Source: Oncomelania hupensis
Taxonomy: Eukaryota > Mollusca > Gastropoda > Littorinimorpha > Pomatiopsidae
Direction: 5' to 3'
NCBI GenBank assembly: GCA_036898135.1
Contig: CM072517.1
Coordinates: 62,179,631 to 62,243,630 of the forward strand
DNA: 64,000 nt
Made by a program: the position numbers and the translations under genes. Numbering within the stretch: position 1 is the stretch's first letter; the number at the start of each line of letters is the position of its first letter. Below are positions 38,087-60,031 of this stretch, piece after piece. The notes beneath the pieces were generated by a model that was not told where the DNA came from, made no database searches, and saw only the letters and a program-made list of their open reading frames with translations.

Positions 38087-39522
38087 GCAAGCTTATAACA
38101 AGCAACTTTCTCTATCTACCCTGTTGTGACACTGTTGATGAATTATCTTCCCTTGATTTTACTTCATCCATGACGGTGTGTCAGCTGGTCTTACTGGTTG
38201 AATACATTATTTGAATGGTTGATTAATCAATTTGTATCACTAATTGTATCACCAGCGCCTGTTGAGTGTTGTGGAGTCATGTTTTTGCATCATCGTCAAG
38301 ATTTAGAGGAGTTTGTTTCACCAAGTTTGTGCTGTAAAGATTTGAAAGTCTTCTAACGCCAAGTAAAACTTTTAAAATCTGTGTTAAATTACTAATCACA
38401 TTATCATAACTGGATAAGAATTGCAATACTGATTACATTTTTTTTTTTTTTTTTTGTACTGCTTACCCCTTAAGGTCATGAGCAATCTTGCCACTGTAGA
38501 TTGTTCTAACCTATAAAGGGAAAAGTGAAAGCCCCAGTTGAAAACCTGTCTTTCCTTTGTAGGCAAGACAGATTCACTGCGGCAACAGTACCCCCGTTGG
38601 AGTGCCGGGGGTTTTCAGTATAAATAGTATCCCCACTTTATGAAAATTTAGTGCTTTAAATTCCCACTGTCGCTGTCTTCCTCATTTACTCTTTCCTATT
38701 CCTGCTCTGTCCTATCACTCTGCTATACTATCTTCTTCTTCGCTAGATCAATGACCTACCTTTTTTCTTGAAAACTCTTCCTGGACAAGACTCCTTGTTT
38801 GTGTATGAGGTCTGTTGGATCAGCTTGGGAGTGTTGGACGCTTTCTGCTGGGTGGTCACTAGGGTTTCCTATGATGTTAGTATTTAGCAATATAGGCATT
38901 TTATATGTATATGTTTCGTTGATGATTTGTAATGATGGTTGTATTCTATTTTGTTTTTGTAACCGGGGGTTCGCGTAGTTGGGGTAAAGCCTCAGCCGTC
39001 CCCTGCGTGGGATGTCTTTATTGTAAAGTGACTGGCCGGTGGAGGGCATTCAATTTTCCCACTAGGGTTGTTTCGGCAGATCTTTTATGCAGATTGGGGG
39101 TTGTCCGGTCCTGATTTGGCTCGGAAGAGTCCGCTGGACCTAAAGCAACAATCAATCAATCAATCAATCAACGTAAGCTTATAACAAGCAACTTTATCTA
39201 CCCTGTTGTGACACTGTTGATGAATTATCTTCCCTTGATTTTACTTCATCCATGACGGTGTGTCAGCTGGTCTTACTGGTTGAATAAATTATTTGAATGG
39301 TTGATTAATCAATTTGTATCACTAATTGTATCACCAGCGCCTGTTGAGTGTTGTGGAGTCATGTTTTTGCATCATCGCCAAGTTTTAGAGGAGTTTGTTT
39401 CACCAAGTTTGTGCTGTAAAGATTTGAAAGTCTTCTAACGCCAGGTAAAACTTTTAAAATCTGTGTTAAATTATTAATGACATTATCATAACTGGATAAG
39501 AATTGCAATACTGATTAAAGTT
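38087..39522. repeat. about 350-bp direct repeats flanking a LINE 3' end
   Basis: 38090-38438 and 39173-39520 are near-identical (both contain tatctaccctgttgtgacac and ttgtatcaccagcgcctgtt). Between them lies a LINE 3' end (about 38590-39170, tail (AATC)n). The same arrangement recurs at about 48329-49760 in the other 9.7-kb copy. Confidence 0.88.
38590..39170 (+). mobile_element. LINE 3' end (I/Nimb-like family)
   Basis: Same 3' consensus as 9633-10246: gtgccgggggttttcagtat near the start and gagtccgctggacctaaagc at the end, here with an AATC tail. 5'-truncated, no coding capacity. The homologue in copy 2 is at about 48830-49405. Confidence 0.85.
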
Positions 39523-40086
39523 TTAAATTTTTTAATTTTTTTGTTGTACTGCTGGATCAGGGAATGTAGTGTTGCTTCACAGCTCAAAAGTCTGCATTTC
39601 TGTTGAATGATCTGAATGAGAGTAGTTTTTTTTTGTTTTTTTATAGACATTTATTTATAATCGGTCTATCCACACTTTATGATTGTAGACAAAGATGTGT
39701 GGATATTCATGTCTGAAATAACTCCTTGATGCAGTCTAAGGGAGTTCTTGTTAAGCCTGCACGTAGGCGTAGCTTACATTGTTAGTCCGCAGGTGTTCAT
39801 GTTTTTTAGTACGTAGGCCTGTATTCAAGTTTGTTCATTGTAGCTCCTCTCCATTTAATAAAAAAAAAATAATAAAATAATTTTTTTAAAAACTAAAAGA
39901 AGAAAACAAAATCCAGTAATTGAATGAGTCCCACAGTGTTCCAACTCATGTGCTTTTGAAAACTTCTCGGACAGTAAATAATGTATTTTGTCACTATCTA
40001 TTGGCCGTGTCTTGTTTCTATAAGTTGTGGATGGATTTTGATAAAAGGTGTGAAGTTTTCATTCAACGAGTGAAAGTTGGTGTGTG

Positions 40087-40117
<31 letters not shown>

Positions 40118-42411
40118 TTTTTTTTTTTGTGCTGCCTTTCTTATACATGTTGATGGTTGTGTGTAATAACATCAACTTGCAAATATTGTCCACCCGATTA
40201 CAGGATTTTCATTTGCTTTTACCTTTTGCCCTGTTTAAAAGCGCCACTGTTTTTTGCTTGCAGTAAGGTGTAGATCAAAAGCAGGTCGTGTCTCCTTTGT
40301 GAGCTGTATGTTGATGTTTGATTCAGTTCCACAGGACAAAACATTGTGATACAGAGAGAGGCCCTTCTTTAGATTGTAAATAAGTCCTCCTTGATTGTTC
40401 ATGCTGTTTCTTTGTCATTGTAAATACAACATGGAACAGTTTGTGGATCAAAGCGAAGAGAGTATAAGAACTGTGTGATTTTTGGAAAATAATTTTTAAA
40501 CATTGTTCTTACTACCTAAGATGGTATGAAAGCTATTCTCTGTTATCAATTTTCTGCTGTCTACTGTTATTTTAATTTTATGGTAGTTTATCATTTTCAG
40601 GTGTCTCCTTTGATGGTAGTTCTCGAAGTATATATTGTTGTTTTATTTTTGTTTGTTAGCCTTTCTTTGCTGTTAGTACTTTGTAGCATGCTTCTGTCAA
40701 ACGTTTACACATTAGGAACAAAATGGTGATGTTGTTTACCTAGAGATATTTCAACACGTTGTGACATTTGGTTGGAAATGATGCTGACAACGTTGAACTC
40801 TACTGTAGCTGTGGAATGTGTACAAGTGTCAAGGGCCATCACTGCTGCTAAGCTGACCCAATTTGGAGTGACTTGTAGATGGGAGATGATCCTGTAATAT
40901 CCACCCTGATGTGAGCCAGCAGTTTTCCACCATTGGGGGTAGTTATTTCTTGTTTGAAGTAATGAACCAACAAGATTAATTTTAATGTGAAAACGTGCGC
41001 AGAGTTTCTTGTTTGTTTTTTTGTTTGTTTTGTTTTTCTCTCAAGTAGGATGTAGTTATTCCTTGTTCGAATGGTGAATACAGATTTTTGATGTATGAAA
41101 CATTACGTTGTATGACTTGTTCTTCTTGCCTTTGTAAAATTGCAATTTAAAACAAAACAAACTACTCTGAATGTCCAAACATTTGCCTTTTTTTTTTTTT
41201 CAAACAACCTCCAGCTGTGTTGTGTGATTATGACATTTTGCAGTGTTGTGTAGTTTTAGCGGCAGCGCACTTTTGAAATCATTACAAAGGTGTAATGGAT
41301 TTTTTCGTTTTTTTAATAAACAATTATTTATGGTTAGGCATATGTGTACCCTGGGTACCATTCTTTTGTTGGTATTTCTTCGTATTTATAAGGTTTTAAA
41401 TAAAGATTACTCTTAGTATGTTTGCAAAAGAGCCCGTTTTTCCCGTCTGCTATATCACCAATGGTGGGTGTTGATGTTAAACTTCAATGTTCTTTTGTAA
41501 GGGCCCATTGCGGCACGAAATAATCATGTGATTCCTAATTAATTTGGTTGACGTTGTCTATTATCAGGGAAAAACATATATGGTTGCACTTTGTCAGTTG
41601 TTAGTGTTCTGCCGGTTATCTGTGATTCTTGCACCCAGACTTTCACAAAATAATGCAAAACTGATTTGACTGTTGGTTGTTCTACAGTTAATTCTCCCAT
41701 CAGTGTTATTTTGAAGTTTTTTCCTTTTTTTTTTTCAGTGTTATTTCTCGAGTCTATCTTGATTTCCTGAAAAAGTTAATCGACCGTTGTTTAAATTATT
41801 TTTTCTCCTCCCTTGTTACGTTCAGAGTATTGTTTCTGGTGTTATTTTATTGTGAAAAAATAACAATTTGTTGTTTTTTCAAATACTCTGTGGAAGAAGT
41901 AGCAGCATTAGACGGTTGTTGTTGTTGTTGTATATTAAGAAGAGGGTGTGAGTGTACTATCATACACACGATCATTGCTTGAGCGTACTGTTGGCATTTT
42001 TAAAAACATATTTCGCAACATACACAAATTTTGGGCTTGAATGTTGGCTGTGCTGAGTGTATAATCTGGACATCATTTTTTCTTCCAATACTATTGATGG
42101 CTGTAATTATTTATGTTCATTGTTGAATTGCGATCAGTGTTCATTTTGGATGGCTTCATGTTTTGGTGTGTTGTGTTTATATATATACTGAACAAAAATT
42201 CAGAATCAATGAAGTGTAGTAAAAGATGATATTGGAGCTGTGTTTTTGTATATGAACCAGAATTTTATTGATGCTTTTCTTCTTGTTTTTCCTTCCATTG
42301 ACTCGATGACAAACGTAGAAATAATGTCAGAACGACTGATGAGAATGAAATAAAATTTAACTGAAATGTATTTGGTAACAGCAGTTTTGTTTTGATTTGT
42401 TTGCTGTTTCT

Positions 42412-43165
42412 CGTCCCCGTTGGGGTGCCGGGGGTTTCAGTATAAATAGTATCCCCACTTTCTGGAAATTTAGTGCTTTAAATTCCCACTGTCGCTGTCT
42501 TTCTCATTTATTCTTTCTCATTCCTGCTCTGTTATATCAATCTGCTATACTATCTTCTTCTTCGCTAGACCAGTCACCTACCTTTTTTCTTGAAAACTCT
42601 TCCAGGGGACAAGACTCCTTATTTGTGTGTGAGGTCTGTTGGATCAGCTTTGGAATCTTGGACACTTTCTGCCAGGTGGTCACTAGGGCTTCCTATGATG
42701 TTATTATTTAGCAATGTAAGCATTTTATATGTATGTGTTTTGTTAATAATTTATAATGATGTTTGTATTCTATTTTGTTTTTGTAAACGGGGGGTTTGAT
42801 AAGTTGGGGTGAAGCCTCAGCCGTCCCCTGCGTGGGATGTCTTTATTGTAAAGTGACTGGCTGGTGGGGGCATTCGGTTTTCCCACTAGGGTTGTTTCAG
42901 CAGATCTTTTATGCGGATTGGGGGTTGTCCGGTCCTGATTTGGCTCGGAAGAGTCTGCTGGACCTAAAGCAACAATTATGTAATGTAATGTAATGTAATG
43001 CGTGGGATGTCTTTATTGTAAAGTGACTGGCTGGTTGGGAGCTTTCAGTTTTACCACTAGGGTTGTTTCAGCAGATCTTTTATGCGGATCAGGGCTTGTC
43101 CGGTCCTGATTTGGCTCGGAAGAGTCCGCTGGACCTAAAGCAATAATCATGTAATGTAATGTAAT
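42412..43165 (+). mobile_element. LINE 3' end plus a tandem partial 3' end
   Basis: A full 3'-end copy (42412-42998) with (ATGTA)n tail is followed directly by a second copy of only its last ~165 bases (43000-43165), starting gcgtgggatgtctttattg. Flanks gtttgctgttt at the left (about 42398) and right (about 43167) suggest one insertion event. Homologue in copy 2 at about 52671-53425. Confidence 0.82.
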
Positions 43166-43227
43166 GTTTGCTGTTTGTCATCTCCCACCTCTTTACTATC
43201 CCACCTTTCCCCAATCCCTCTCCTCCC

Positions 43228-43973
43228 CCCTGTTGGGGTGCCGGGGGTTTCAGTATAAATAGTATCCCCACTTTCTGGAAATTTAGTGCTTTAAATTCCC
43301 ACTGTCACTGTCTTTCTCCTTTGTTCTTTCTCATTTCTACTCTGTTCTATCAATCTACTATACCTTCATCTTCTTCGCTAGACCAGTCACTTACCTTTTT
43401 TCTTGAAAACTCTTCTGGGACAATATTCCTCATTTGTGTGTGATGTCTGTTGGATCAGCTTGGGAATATTGGACGCTTTCTCCCAAATGGTCACTGGGGC
43501 TTCCTATGATGTTATTATTTAGCAATGTAGGCATTTTATATTTATGTGTTTTGTTGATATTGTATGTTTGTATTCTTTTTTGTTTTTGTAAACGGGGGTT
43601 TGATAAATTAAGAGTATAGCCTCAGCGTCCCCTGCGTGGGATGTCTTTATTGTAAAGTGACTGGCTGGTGGAAAGCTTTCAGTTTTACCACTAGGGTTGT
43701 TTCAGCAGATCTTTTATGCGGATCGGGGGTTGTCCGGTCCTGATTTGGCTCGGAAGAGTCCGCTGGACCTAAAGCAATAATCATGTAATGTAATGCGTGA
43801 GATGTCTTTATTGTAAAGTGACTGGCTGGTAGATTGCCTTCAGTGTTGCCACTAGGGTTGTTTCGGCAGATCTTTTATGCGGATCAGGTATAAGTCCTCT
43901 TTCAGCGAAGTTGTGGTCTTGATTTTGTGGTCCTGATTCGGCTCTTTTCAGTCCGCTGGACCCTGTAAGCAAT

Positions 43974-43975
<2 letters not shown>
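43228..43975 (+). mobile_element. LINE 3' end plus partial 3' end, second dimer
   Basis: Again a full 3' end (43228-43795) followed by a partial unit starting gcgtgagatgtctttattg (about 43796-43975). The partial unit ends ctggaccctgtaagcaatta and runs into a CT microsatellite. A third shorter piece lies at 44052-44110. Homologue in copy 2 at about 53488-54236. Confidence 0.8.
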
Positions 43976-44318
<343 letters not shown>

Positions 44319-44794
44319 GATGACGTTGAACAGACCCCTGCGTTGAATTATATCGTAACAACCCTTGTTCAACTGCAATTCAAACCGGTTTCTATTTGAA
44401 TAGTATCAGGCTGAGTGTGATAATACCACAGAGATACATATCCTGATAATACTAAACCTTGCCAATAAACCAAAGTACGTTTTCAACAACACTTCATTTC
44501 ATGAAACAAGGCTGTTAAATTGTGAATGTTATCAGCGTTGATAAACTCAAGACTGGCCAATAAAACGAGTATATAGCATATCTAAAACCTCTTTTAAACA
44601 GCTAATCTACATACAAAGCCCAAAACTCGATAAGAAACCTATTTCCTTCCAAGTCGGCACTATTTTGTTTCAAACAAAAATTTTGATTACAAGTTGCACC
44701 ATTCAAGCTTTTTGTGTAAGCTAATCCGTTCAATCCCTTATTGACAATGACAAAATGCTATGCATAATAAGTTGTAATATCTGTCTGTCTGTCT

Positions 44795-44797
<3 letters not shown>

Positions 44798-44873
<76 letters not shown>

Positions 44874-45300
44874 CCCTTATTGCAGACCTACAACGAAGAA
44901 TACAAAGCATGGAGATGAGGTGGTACAGAAGACTTCTGAGCATTTCCTACACCCAGCACATCACCAAAGACGAAGTCCAACAGACCATCACATATATTTA
45001 AGCCATTGGAAAATACGATGACATGATCATAGCGGTGAAGAAACGGAAACTCCGATGGTATGGCCAAGTCACTAGAGCATCAGGCATTAAGACCATATTG
45101 CAAGGCATGGTGCAAGGAGACAGAAGTAGAGGGATACAGAAAAAGAGGTAAGAGGACACAATTAAAAAATGGACTGGCTTGACACTGAGCGAAACCAAGA
45201 GGGCTGCTGAGGACAGTGACAGATGAAGTACGCTTTTAAAGGATCATCTGTGGTGCCCCAACGACTTTCGAGTTACGGGATAGGGTAGGATAAGATATTT
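44798..45300 (+). pseudogene. (GA)n array followed by LINE ORF2 C-terminal fragment
   Basis: After (GA)n to 44869 the sequence encodes, with frameshifts, the same block as at 23700-24117: QSMEMRWYRRLLSISYTQHI and [14 protein letters not shown]. It ends gttacgggatagggtaggat plus aagata. The homologue in copy 2 is at about 55060-55560. Confidence 0.82.
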
Positions 45301-45349
45301 CACTTTAAATTGCATTGTGTTAAACAAGCACCTCAAATTTTAAACCGCG

Positions 45350-45760
45350 ATGTGGATGTGTGTAGCGTTTTGGTGTGACATTGTGTTTGTGTACAGGGTG
45401 CGAGCTATGCGTGTACGCATGTGTGTGCGAGCGCGCGTGTGTGTGTGTGTGCGTGTGTGTGTGAATGCGTGTGTGTGTGCACAGTGTATGTGTGTGCATG
45501 CGCGCGCATCTGTGTGTGTATTCAGTGTGGGTGTATTCAGTGTGGGTGTATTCAGTGTGGGTGTATTCAGTGTGGGTGTATTCAGTGTGGGTGTATTCAG
45601 TGTGTGTATTCAGTGTGTGTGTGTATTCTGTGTGTGTGTGTGTGCCTGTTTGTTCATTGTGTTTGTGTATCTATATGTGTGTGCATGCATGTATGTGCCT
45701 AAGTGTGTTGTCTATGGATGTGTGTGCCTATGTATGCGTCTCTCTGTCTGTGGTATTCAT
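45350..45760. repeat. GT-rich region with a 15-bp repeat
   Basis: Imperfect (GT)n containing five to six ttcagtgtgggtgta units (45522-45600). Cys/Val-rich frames here are not genes. Confidence 0.9.
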
Positions 45761-45797
45761 TCGTATGGGATCCTTTATTCCTTCAGATGAGAGTATA

Positions 45798-46011
45798 AAC
45801 CGAGGCCTCGTCTGCGCACGCACGCATTCCATTGCACGGACTTTTAAGATCTTGATGCTTAGGTTTTGGATGGGTGAGTGCCGGCGACACAAATACACCC
45901 AGCACGCACTAGGTCCCTTCTCCCTTTCCCGGTCACCCAAGATTGTGCTCAGTCATCTGGGCGTCAGACTATGCGCCCAAACGTTGCAAGTGGGCGCCTC
46001 GGGCGGCTTGA
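45798..46011 (+). repeat. dispersed retroposon-like repeat cut by the gap
   Basis: Matches 27128-29046 (without the insertion) and 56058-56355. It ends at the gap in cgggcggcttga. Confidence 0.85.
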
Positions 46012-46511
46012 NNNNNNNNNNNNNNNNNNNNNNNNNNNNNNNNNNNNNNNNNNNNNNNNNNNNNNNNNNNNNNNNNNNNNNNNNNNNNNNNNNNNNNNNN
46101 NNNNNNNNNNNNNNNNNNNNNNNNNNNNNNNNNNNNNNNNNNNNNNNNNNNNNNNNNNNNNNNNNNNNNNNNNNNNNNNNNNNNNNNNNNNNNNNNNNNN
46201 NNNNNNNNNNNNNNNNNNNNNNNNNNNNNNNNNNNNNNNNNNNNNNNNNNNNNNNNNNNNNNNNNNNNNNNNNNNNNNNNNNNNNNNNNNNNNNNNNNNN
46301 NNNNNNNNNNNNNNNNNNNNNNNNNNNNNNNNNNNNNNNNNNNNNNNNNNNNNNNNNNNNNNNNNNNNNNNNNNNNNNNNNNNNNNNNNNNNNNNNNNNN
46401 NNNNNNNNNNNNNNNNNNNNNNNNNNNNNNNNNNNNNNNNNNNNNNNNNNNNNNNNNNNNNNNNNNNNNNNNNNNNNNNNNNNNNNNNNNNNNNNNNNNN
46501 NNNNNNNNNNN
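46012..46511. other. assembly gap, 500 N
   Basis: Exactly 500 undetermined bases, a conventional placeholder length. The sequence to the right restarts at the homologue of 36273, not at a continuation of the left side. Confidence 0.99.
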
Positions 46512-56272
<9,761 letters not shown>

Positions 56273-56355
56273 GTTAGGTCCTGTATCGGCGAACATCTTG
56301 AGCAGCTCTTGAACTGGAAAAGCGCTATATAAGACCGAGTAAATAAATAAATTGG

Positions 56356-57045
56356 ATGTGCATCGCACATGACTGAATTACATAACTGCATAATACATTT
56401 TGCAATTCAAACGCCGGCAGTTGACCAGTAAGTGCAATGTTTGCGCAAACAGAAAGATGATAGGCTATCTCCTCACCTTCTAAACACCATTTGTCATCTC
56501 GGATTAATCCTGTCATGGTATTATGGCTGTGGAGTGTACAGTTTATATTTCCACCTACAGTGTCAGTGAAGGTAATTTATCTGTGGGGCTAGTTTGTATA
56601 GATTTATAATAGGCTAGTCCGTTATCGGATCAAATGAATGTTTGTGACGATTTATTAAAATGGGTATCGGGCTATACATGTCACGTTATTGCAGGAGTAT
56701 ATCCTTGCAGATAGGTCTGATCAGAAATCCCATCGCGCCTCCTCCCTCTCCCCTCCCCCTCTTGACCTTTGACTCTTTCCATCTGCCATCTGCCTCCCCC
56801 TCCTCCTCCCCCCGCCCCCGCACTTGTTTACTCCTTAACACTGCCCCCCACCCTTAGAAGAGTATGCGTAATAATCAAATAAATGCATGTACAAACCCTT
56901 TTCTATATGACAAAGTCTGAGAAGGTGACACCCTTTTTATATGAAAAGGTCTGACACGGTGACATCTTTTTGCCTTAAGGATACCAAAGAATATTCAGGT
57001 AACATAAAAAAAAGGATAATTCCGAGTTCCTGACTCTGACCTGCG
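56356..57045. other. intergenic sequence, nothing recognised
   Basis: Unique-looking sequence with a C-rich segment at about 56726-56850. No supported gene or element. Confidence 0.6.
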
Positions 57046-58011
57046 TTGTATGACAGGATCTTATTAGTCTATAAACGGCTGTGGCAGACTGACTGGTCTA
57101 ACCATATCAATAACAAATTATTTCAAATTCTTCCCGATTTGTCAGCTTCTTTGCCTAACTTTGCATCCACTCGCAAAGAAGAAACAGTTTTGTCTCGCCT
57201 TCATATTGGCCATACTGATGTCACCCACAGTTTCCTTTTAAAAGGAGAGGAACCACCATGGTGCTTTGCATGTGATAAATCCTTTTCCGTTCGCCAGTTC
57301 ATGTCTGAATGTGCTGATCTGTTTGATGCAAGAGAAACATAATTATTTTGGTTCAATACCTTTCAAAGAGATTTTTAAAGTATGCAATGGTCAACACCTG
57401 TTTCAATTTTTACATGAATTGATGTTGGTTTGTTTTATCGCATATAAACCATGACCCCCGTTGGGGTGCCGGGGGTTTCAGTATAAATAGTATCCTCACT
57501 TTCTAGAAATTTAGTGCTTTAAATTCCCACTGTCGCCGTCTTTCTCATGTGCTCTTTCTCATTCCTGCTCTGTTCTATCAATCTGCTATACTATCTTCTT
57601 CTTCGCTAGACCAGTCACCTACCTTTTTTCTTGAAAACTCTTCCGGGACAAGACTCCTTATTTGTGTACGAGGTCTGTTGGATCAGCTTGGGTATAGTGG
57701 ACGCTTTCTGCCAGGTGGTCACTAGGGCTTCCTATGATGTTATTATTTAGCAATGTAGGCATTTTATATGTATGTGTTTTGTTGATAATTTATAATGATT
57801 GTATTCTACTTTGTTTTTGTAAACGGGGGTTCGATAAATTATAGTACAGCCTCAGCGTCCCCTGCGTGGGATGTCTTTATTGTAAAGTGACTGGCTGGTA
57901 GAGAGCTTTCAGTTTTACCACTAGGGTTGTTTCGGCAGATCTTTTATGCGGATCGGGGGTTGTCCGGTCCTGATTTGGCTCTAAAGCAATAATTATGTAA
58001 TGTAATGTAAT
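57046..58011 (+). pseudogene. LINE ORF2 C-terminus with its 3' UTR (I/Nimb-like)
   Basis: 57055-57342 encodes WSNHINNKLFQILPDLSASL and later VLSRLHIGHTDVTHSFLLKG plus CFACDKSFSVRQFMSEC. The RLHIGHTxxTHxFLL and CxxC...C pattern is the C-terminal part of I-clade-type ORF2 (downstream of RNase H). After a frameshift it continues as FGSIPFKEIFKVCNG. The 3' UTR from about 57450 is the consensus repeated at 9633, 38590, 42412 and 43228, so this copy identifies that whole family. Tail (ATGTA)n. Confidence 0.8.
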
Positions 58012-58019
58012 ATAAATCA

Positions 58020-58290
58020 TGTCGTCTGGTTTTGTGCTGGTTAGATTGTATTGGTAAGACTGATTTTAGTGATTTGCTTGAAGCAAGAGAACATATTTTT
58101 AATACATCAGATTTGGGGAGGATTTGTCAAGAGGTTGCGTGTGAGGGTTTGTTTGAATATTTGGGAGTGACAGGCTTGTTTTCTAGGATTTGATCCATTT
58201 TGTGATATTTTGGGATGGCGCCTCTCTGGTCCTGGTTTGGCTTGGAAGAGTCCGCTGTTCCTAAAGCAATAACCATGTGATGTAATGTTA
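58020..58290 (+). pseudogene. related LINE C-terminal fragment
   Basis: Encodes DLLEAREHIFNTSDLGRICQ followed by EVACEGLFEYLGVTGLFSRI and a TGA, which parallels the end of the LINE just upstream. A much shorter 3' UTR then ends agagtccgctgttcctaaag plus a gtgatgtaatg tail. It looks like a second subfamily or a recombined copy. Confidence 0.7.
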
Positions 58291-58998
58291 CTATGACACC
58301 TTTGCGTCATCATACGCCATCGATGATGTACAAACATTATTCGCTGCAATGGGATGACAGTTTGTATTTAGGAGGTGCATGGGGGCGGGAGAAAAATAAA
58401 TGAATAGGCTAAAATAAAATCAAAATCGTCTTGAGGTGCGCACAATAAAAAGTTGCAAAGTAAGTCAGGCTGATTTAAAAAAAAAATTTAATCTAATTAA
58501 TTTTTGTTTGATTGTTTTTTTGGGGGGGAATTCAAGGGAAAAATATTCTAATGCATACTATAGCTCCTGGGTGTTTCTAATATCGGACTTGTTTGCCCCT
58601 TTTCTGCAAGCGCTGATAACATGCCTTTAAACGCTACCAAGCTGTGCTTGCCTCTCACTGCTCCGTATGCGCGAGCAAGTTCTTCATAGCCTAGGGCAAC
58701 GGAGTTAACTTGTGGTCCGCCCTTTGCCAGTGATAGAGCAGTGGGTGGTTGCAGTCGTTGGTAGTAGTCTACCACATCGCCATCGTTGCCACTATTTGAT
58801 AAACAATTCAACATGGAATAAGGTGGCGCGCGTATTATCTAATAGGTCGACATGTTCAGCTGAAAAACTGCCAACCAAGTTATTTATATCTTTAAAAACA
58901 GTTACCGTTGGGATTTATAAGGATTTCTGAAATTGTTCAAGAGGTTTCCTATTCTTGGTGACAGCGTCCACACTGGGTGTGATTTGAGCAAACTACAA
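58291..58998. other. intergenic, no supported gene
   Basis: Less AT-rich than its surroundings around 58640-58810. An 88-codon minus-strand frame (58548-58814, MLNCLSNSGNDGDVVDYYQR…) has no recognised domain and no good splice donor. Confidence 0.5.
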
Positions 58999-58999
58999 C

Positions 59000-59133
59000 A
59001 TGGCCTCCTATCAAAACATGGCTTCATACTGTCAAATGGGTGCCAGCCAGACGGCAAAAGATGAAACTGGCACCATGAAGTCAGACAACGCCACAGGATA
59101 CACCACTGCAACCGAAAGACTAGCAAAAACTGC
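59000..59133 (+). CDS. candidate first coding exon of an unidentified gene
   Basis: ATG at 59000 opens MASYQNMASYCQMGASQTAK followed by DETGTMKSDNATGYTTATER and LAKT, ending at TGC|gtaagg, a strong donor. Unspliced, the frame stops at once (TAA at 59135). Composition is ordinary soluble protein, unlike the surrounding repeats. No family recognised, and the next exon would lie beyond or within the repeats to the right. Weak support. Confidence 0.3.
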
Positions 59134-59138
59134 GTAAG

Positions 59139-59142
59139 GCTT

Positions 59143-59181
<39 letters not shown>

Positions 59182-59182
59182 T
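59139..59182. repeat. TTTA microsatellite
   Basis: A run of ttta units. A (ATT)n tract follows at 59348-59399. Confidence 0.95.
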
Positions 59183-59348
59183 GTTATAACACCTATACAA
59201 TTATATTTCTTGAAACTTGTTCTGTTTTTATTTTATCTTCACATTTCTTTTCATTTTCGTTTATTTTCCTTTTCTGGTTCAATTGGTGTCTCTAGCTTTT
59301 GATGTTTCCTACGTTCTTCTTCTCCTCCAGCAAAAGTATAAAAAAAAA

Positions 59349-59399
<51 letters not shown>

Positions 59400-59423
59400 T
59401 TGGGGTGTGTGTGTGTTAAAATA

Positions 59424-59750
59424 GCGACTTTGTGGCCAAGTGGTTTAAGGTCGGACTAATTTGCCTTAAATTGTCTACAATGGCGCCGGACAGGTGTGTG
59501 ATCGTTCTCGCCTCTGGGCGTTATGTTTCTCCGAATATTGTTTACTTTCGATTCGGGCAACGTCGCGGGGGTTTTCTCTGGTTACTCCGGTTTGCTCCCC
59601 CCCCCCCCCCCCCAGCGAAATTTTAAAAACCCAACTAATATTAGTTAGGTTGGGTTTCGGCGCGCCACAGGCTGCGTCCACGCCTTCCCCAGGGGAGACG
59701 ACCCAGAATTTCACTATAAAAGGGACAATAAAGTGTGCAAAAAAAAGCGG
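59424..59750 (+). mobile_element. possible SINE with class II tRNA-like head
   Basis: ttgtggccaagtggtttaag at about 59430 resembles box A of tRNA-Ser/Leu. It is followed by a gggggttttctctggttact core near 59570, shared with the repeat at 15425-15465 (opposite orientation). A poly-C run and the palindrome aaacccaacta/tagttaggttgggttt follow. Box B is degenerate. Confidence 0.45.
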
Positions 59751-59751
59751 G

Positions 59752-59955
59752 GCCGGGTAGCTCAGTTGGTAAGAGCGTCTTGCTAGTAACCGAAAGGTCG
59801 CTGGTTCGAATCCCGGATTGGTCAACGTGTGATCATATTATTTTCCCCTTTACCAACAACTGGCCCGCTGGTGTCAGTATAAATCGGTCCAGTAGTCACC
59901 TATATGCGAAAGTGTCGTGTGACTATAATCTACAAACAACAACAACAACAACAAC
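59752..59955 (+). mobile_element. tRNA-derived SINE, plus copy
   Basis: The head contains intact box A tagctcagttgg (59758-59769) and box B ggttcgaatcc (59803-59813). The body reads acgtgtgatcatattatttt, then agtagtcacctatatgcg and gtgtgactataatctacaaa, with an (AAC)n tail. Mismatches in the T stem and the long body argue against a working tRNA gene. Confidence 0.8.
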
Positions 59956-59973
59956 AGCAAAAAAAAGTCTTGC

Positions 59974-60031
<58 letters not shown>

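Noticed and set aside
42397..42711. Conserved 100-codon frame [20 protein letters not shown]... in several places
   Set aside because: It recurs because it lies in the LINE 3' UTR. Starts and ends differ between copies, and stops and frameshifts are frequent.
45350..45790. Cys-rich secreted peptide frame (VFSVGVFSVG...)
   Set aside because: Product of a 15-bp GT-rich repeat. All frames are open, and there is no signal peptide-like start with unique sequence.
58548..58814. 88-codon minus-strand frame as a gene
   Set aside because: No recognised domain, no good donor, and no second exon. Kept only as context for the 59000 candidate.
59752..59825. Functional tRNA gene
   Set aside because: Boxes A and B are intact but the T stem has mismatches. 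A second copy with the same long body shows it is a SINE head.
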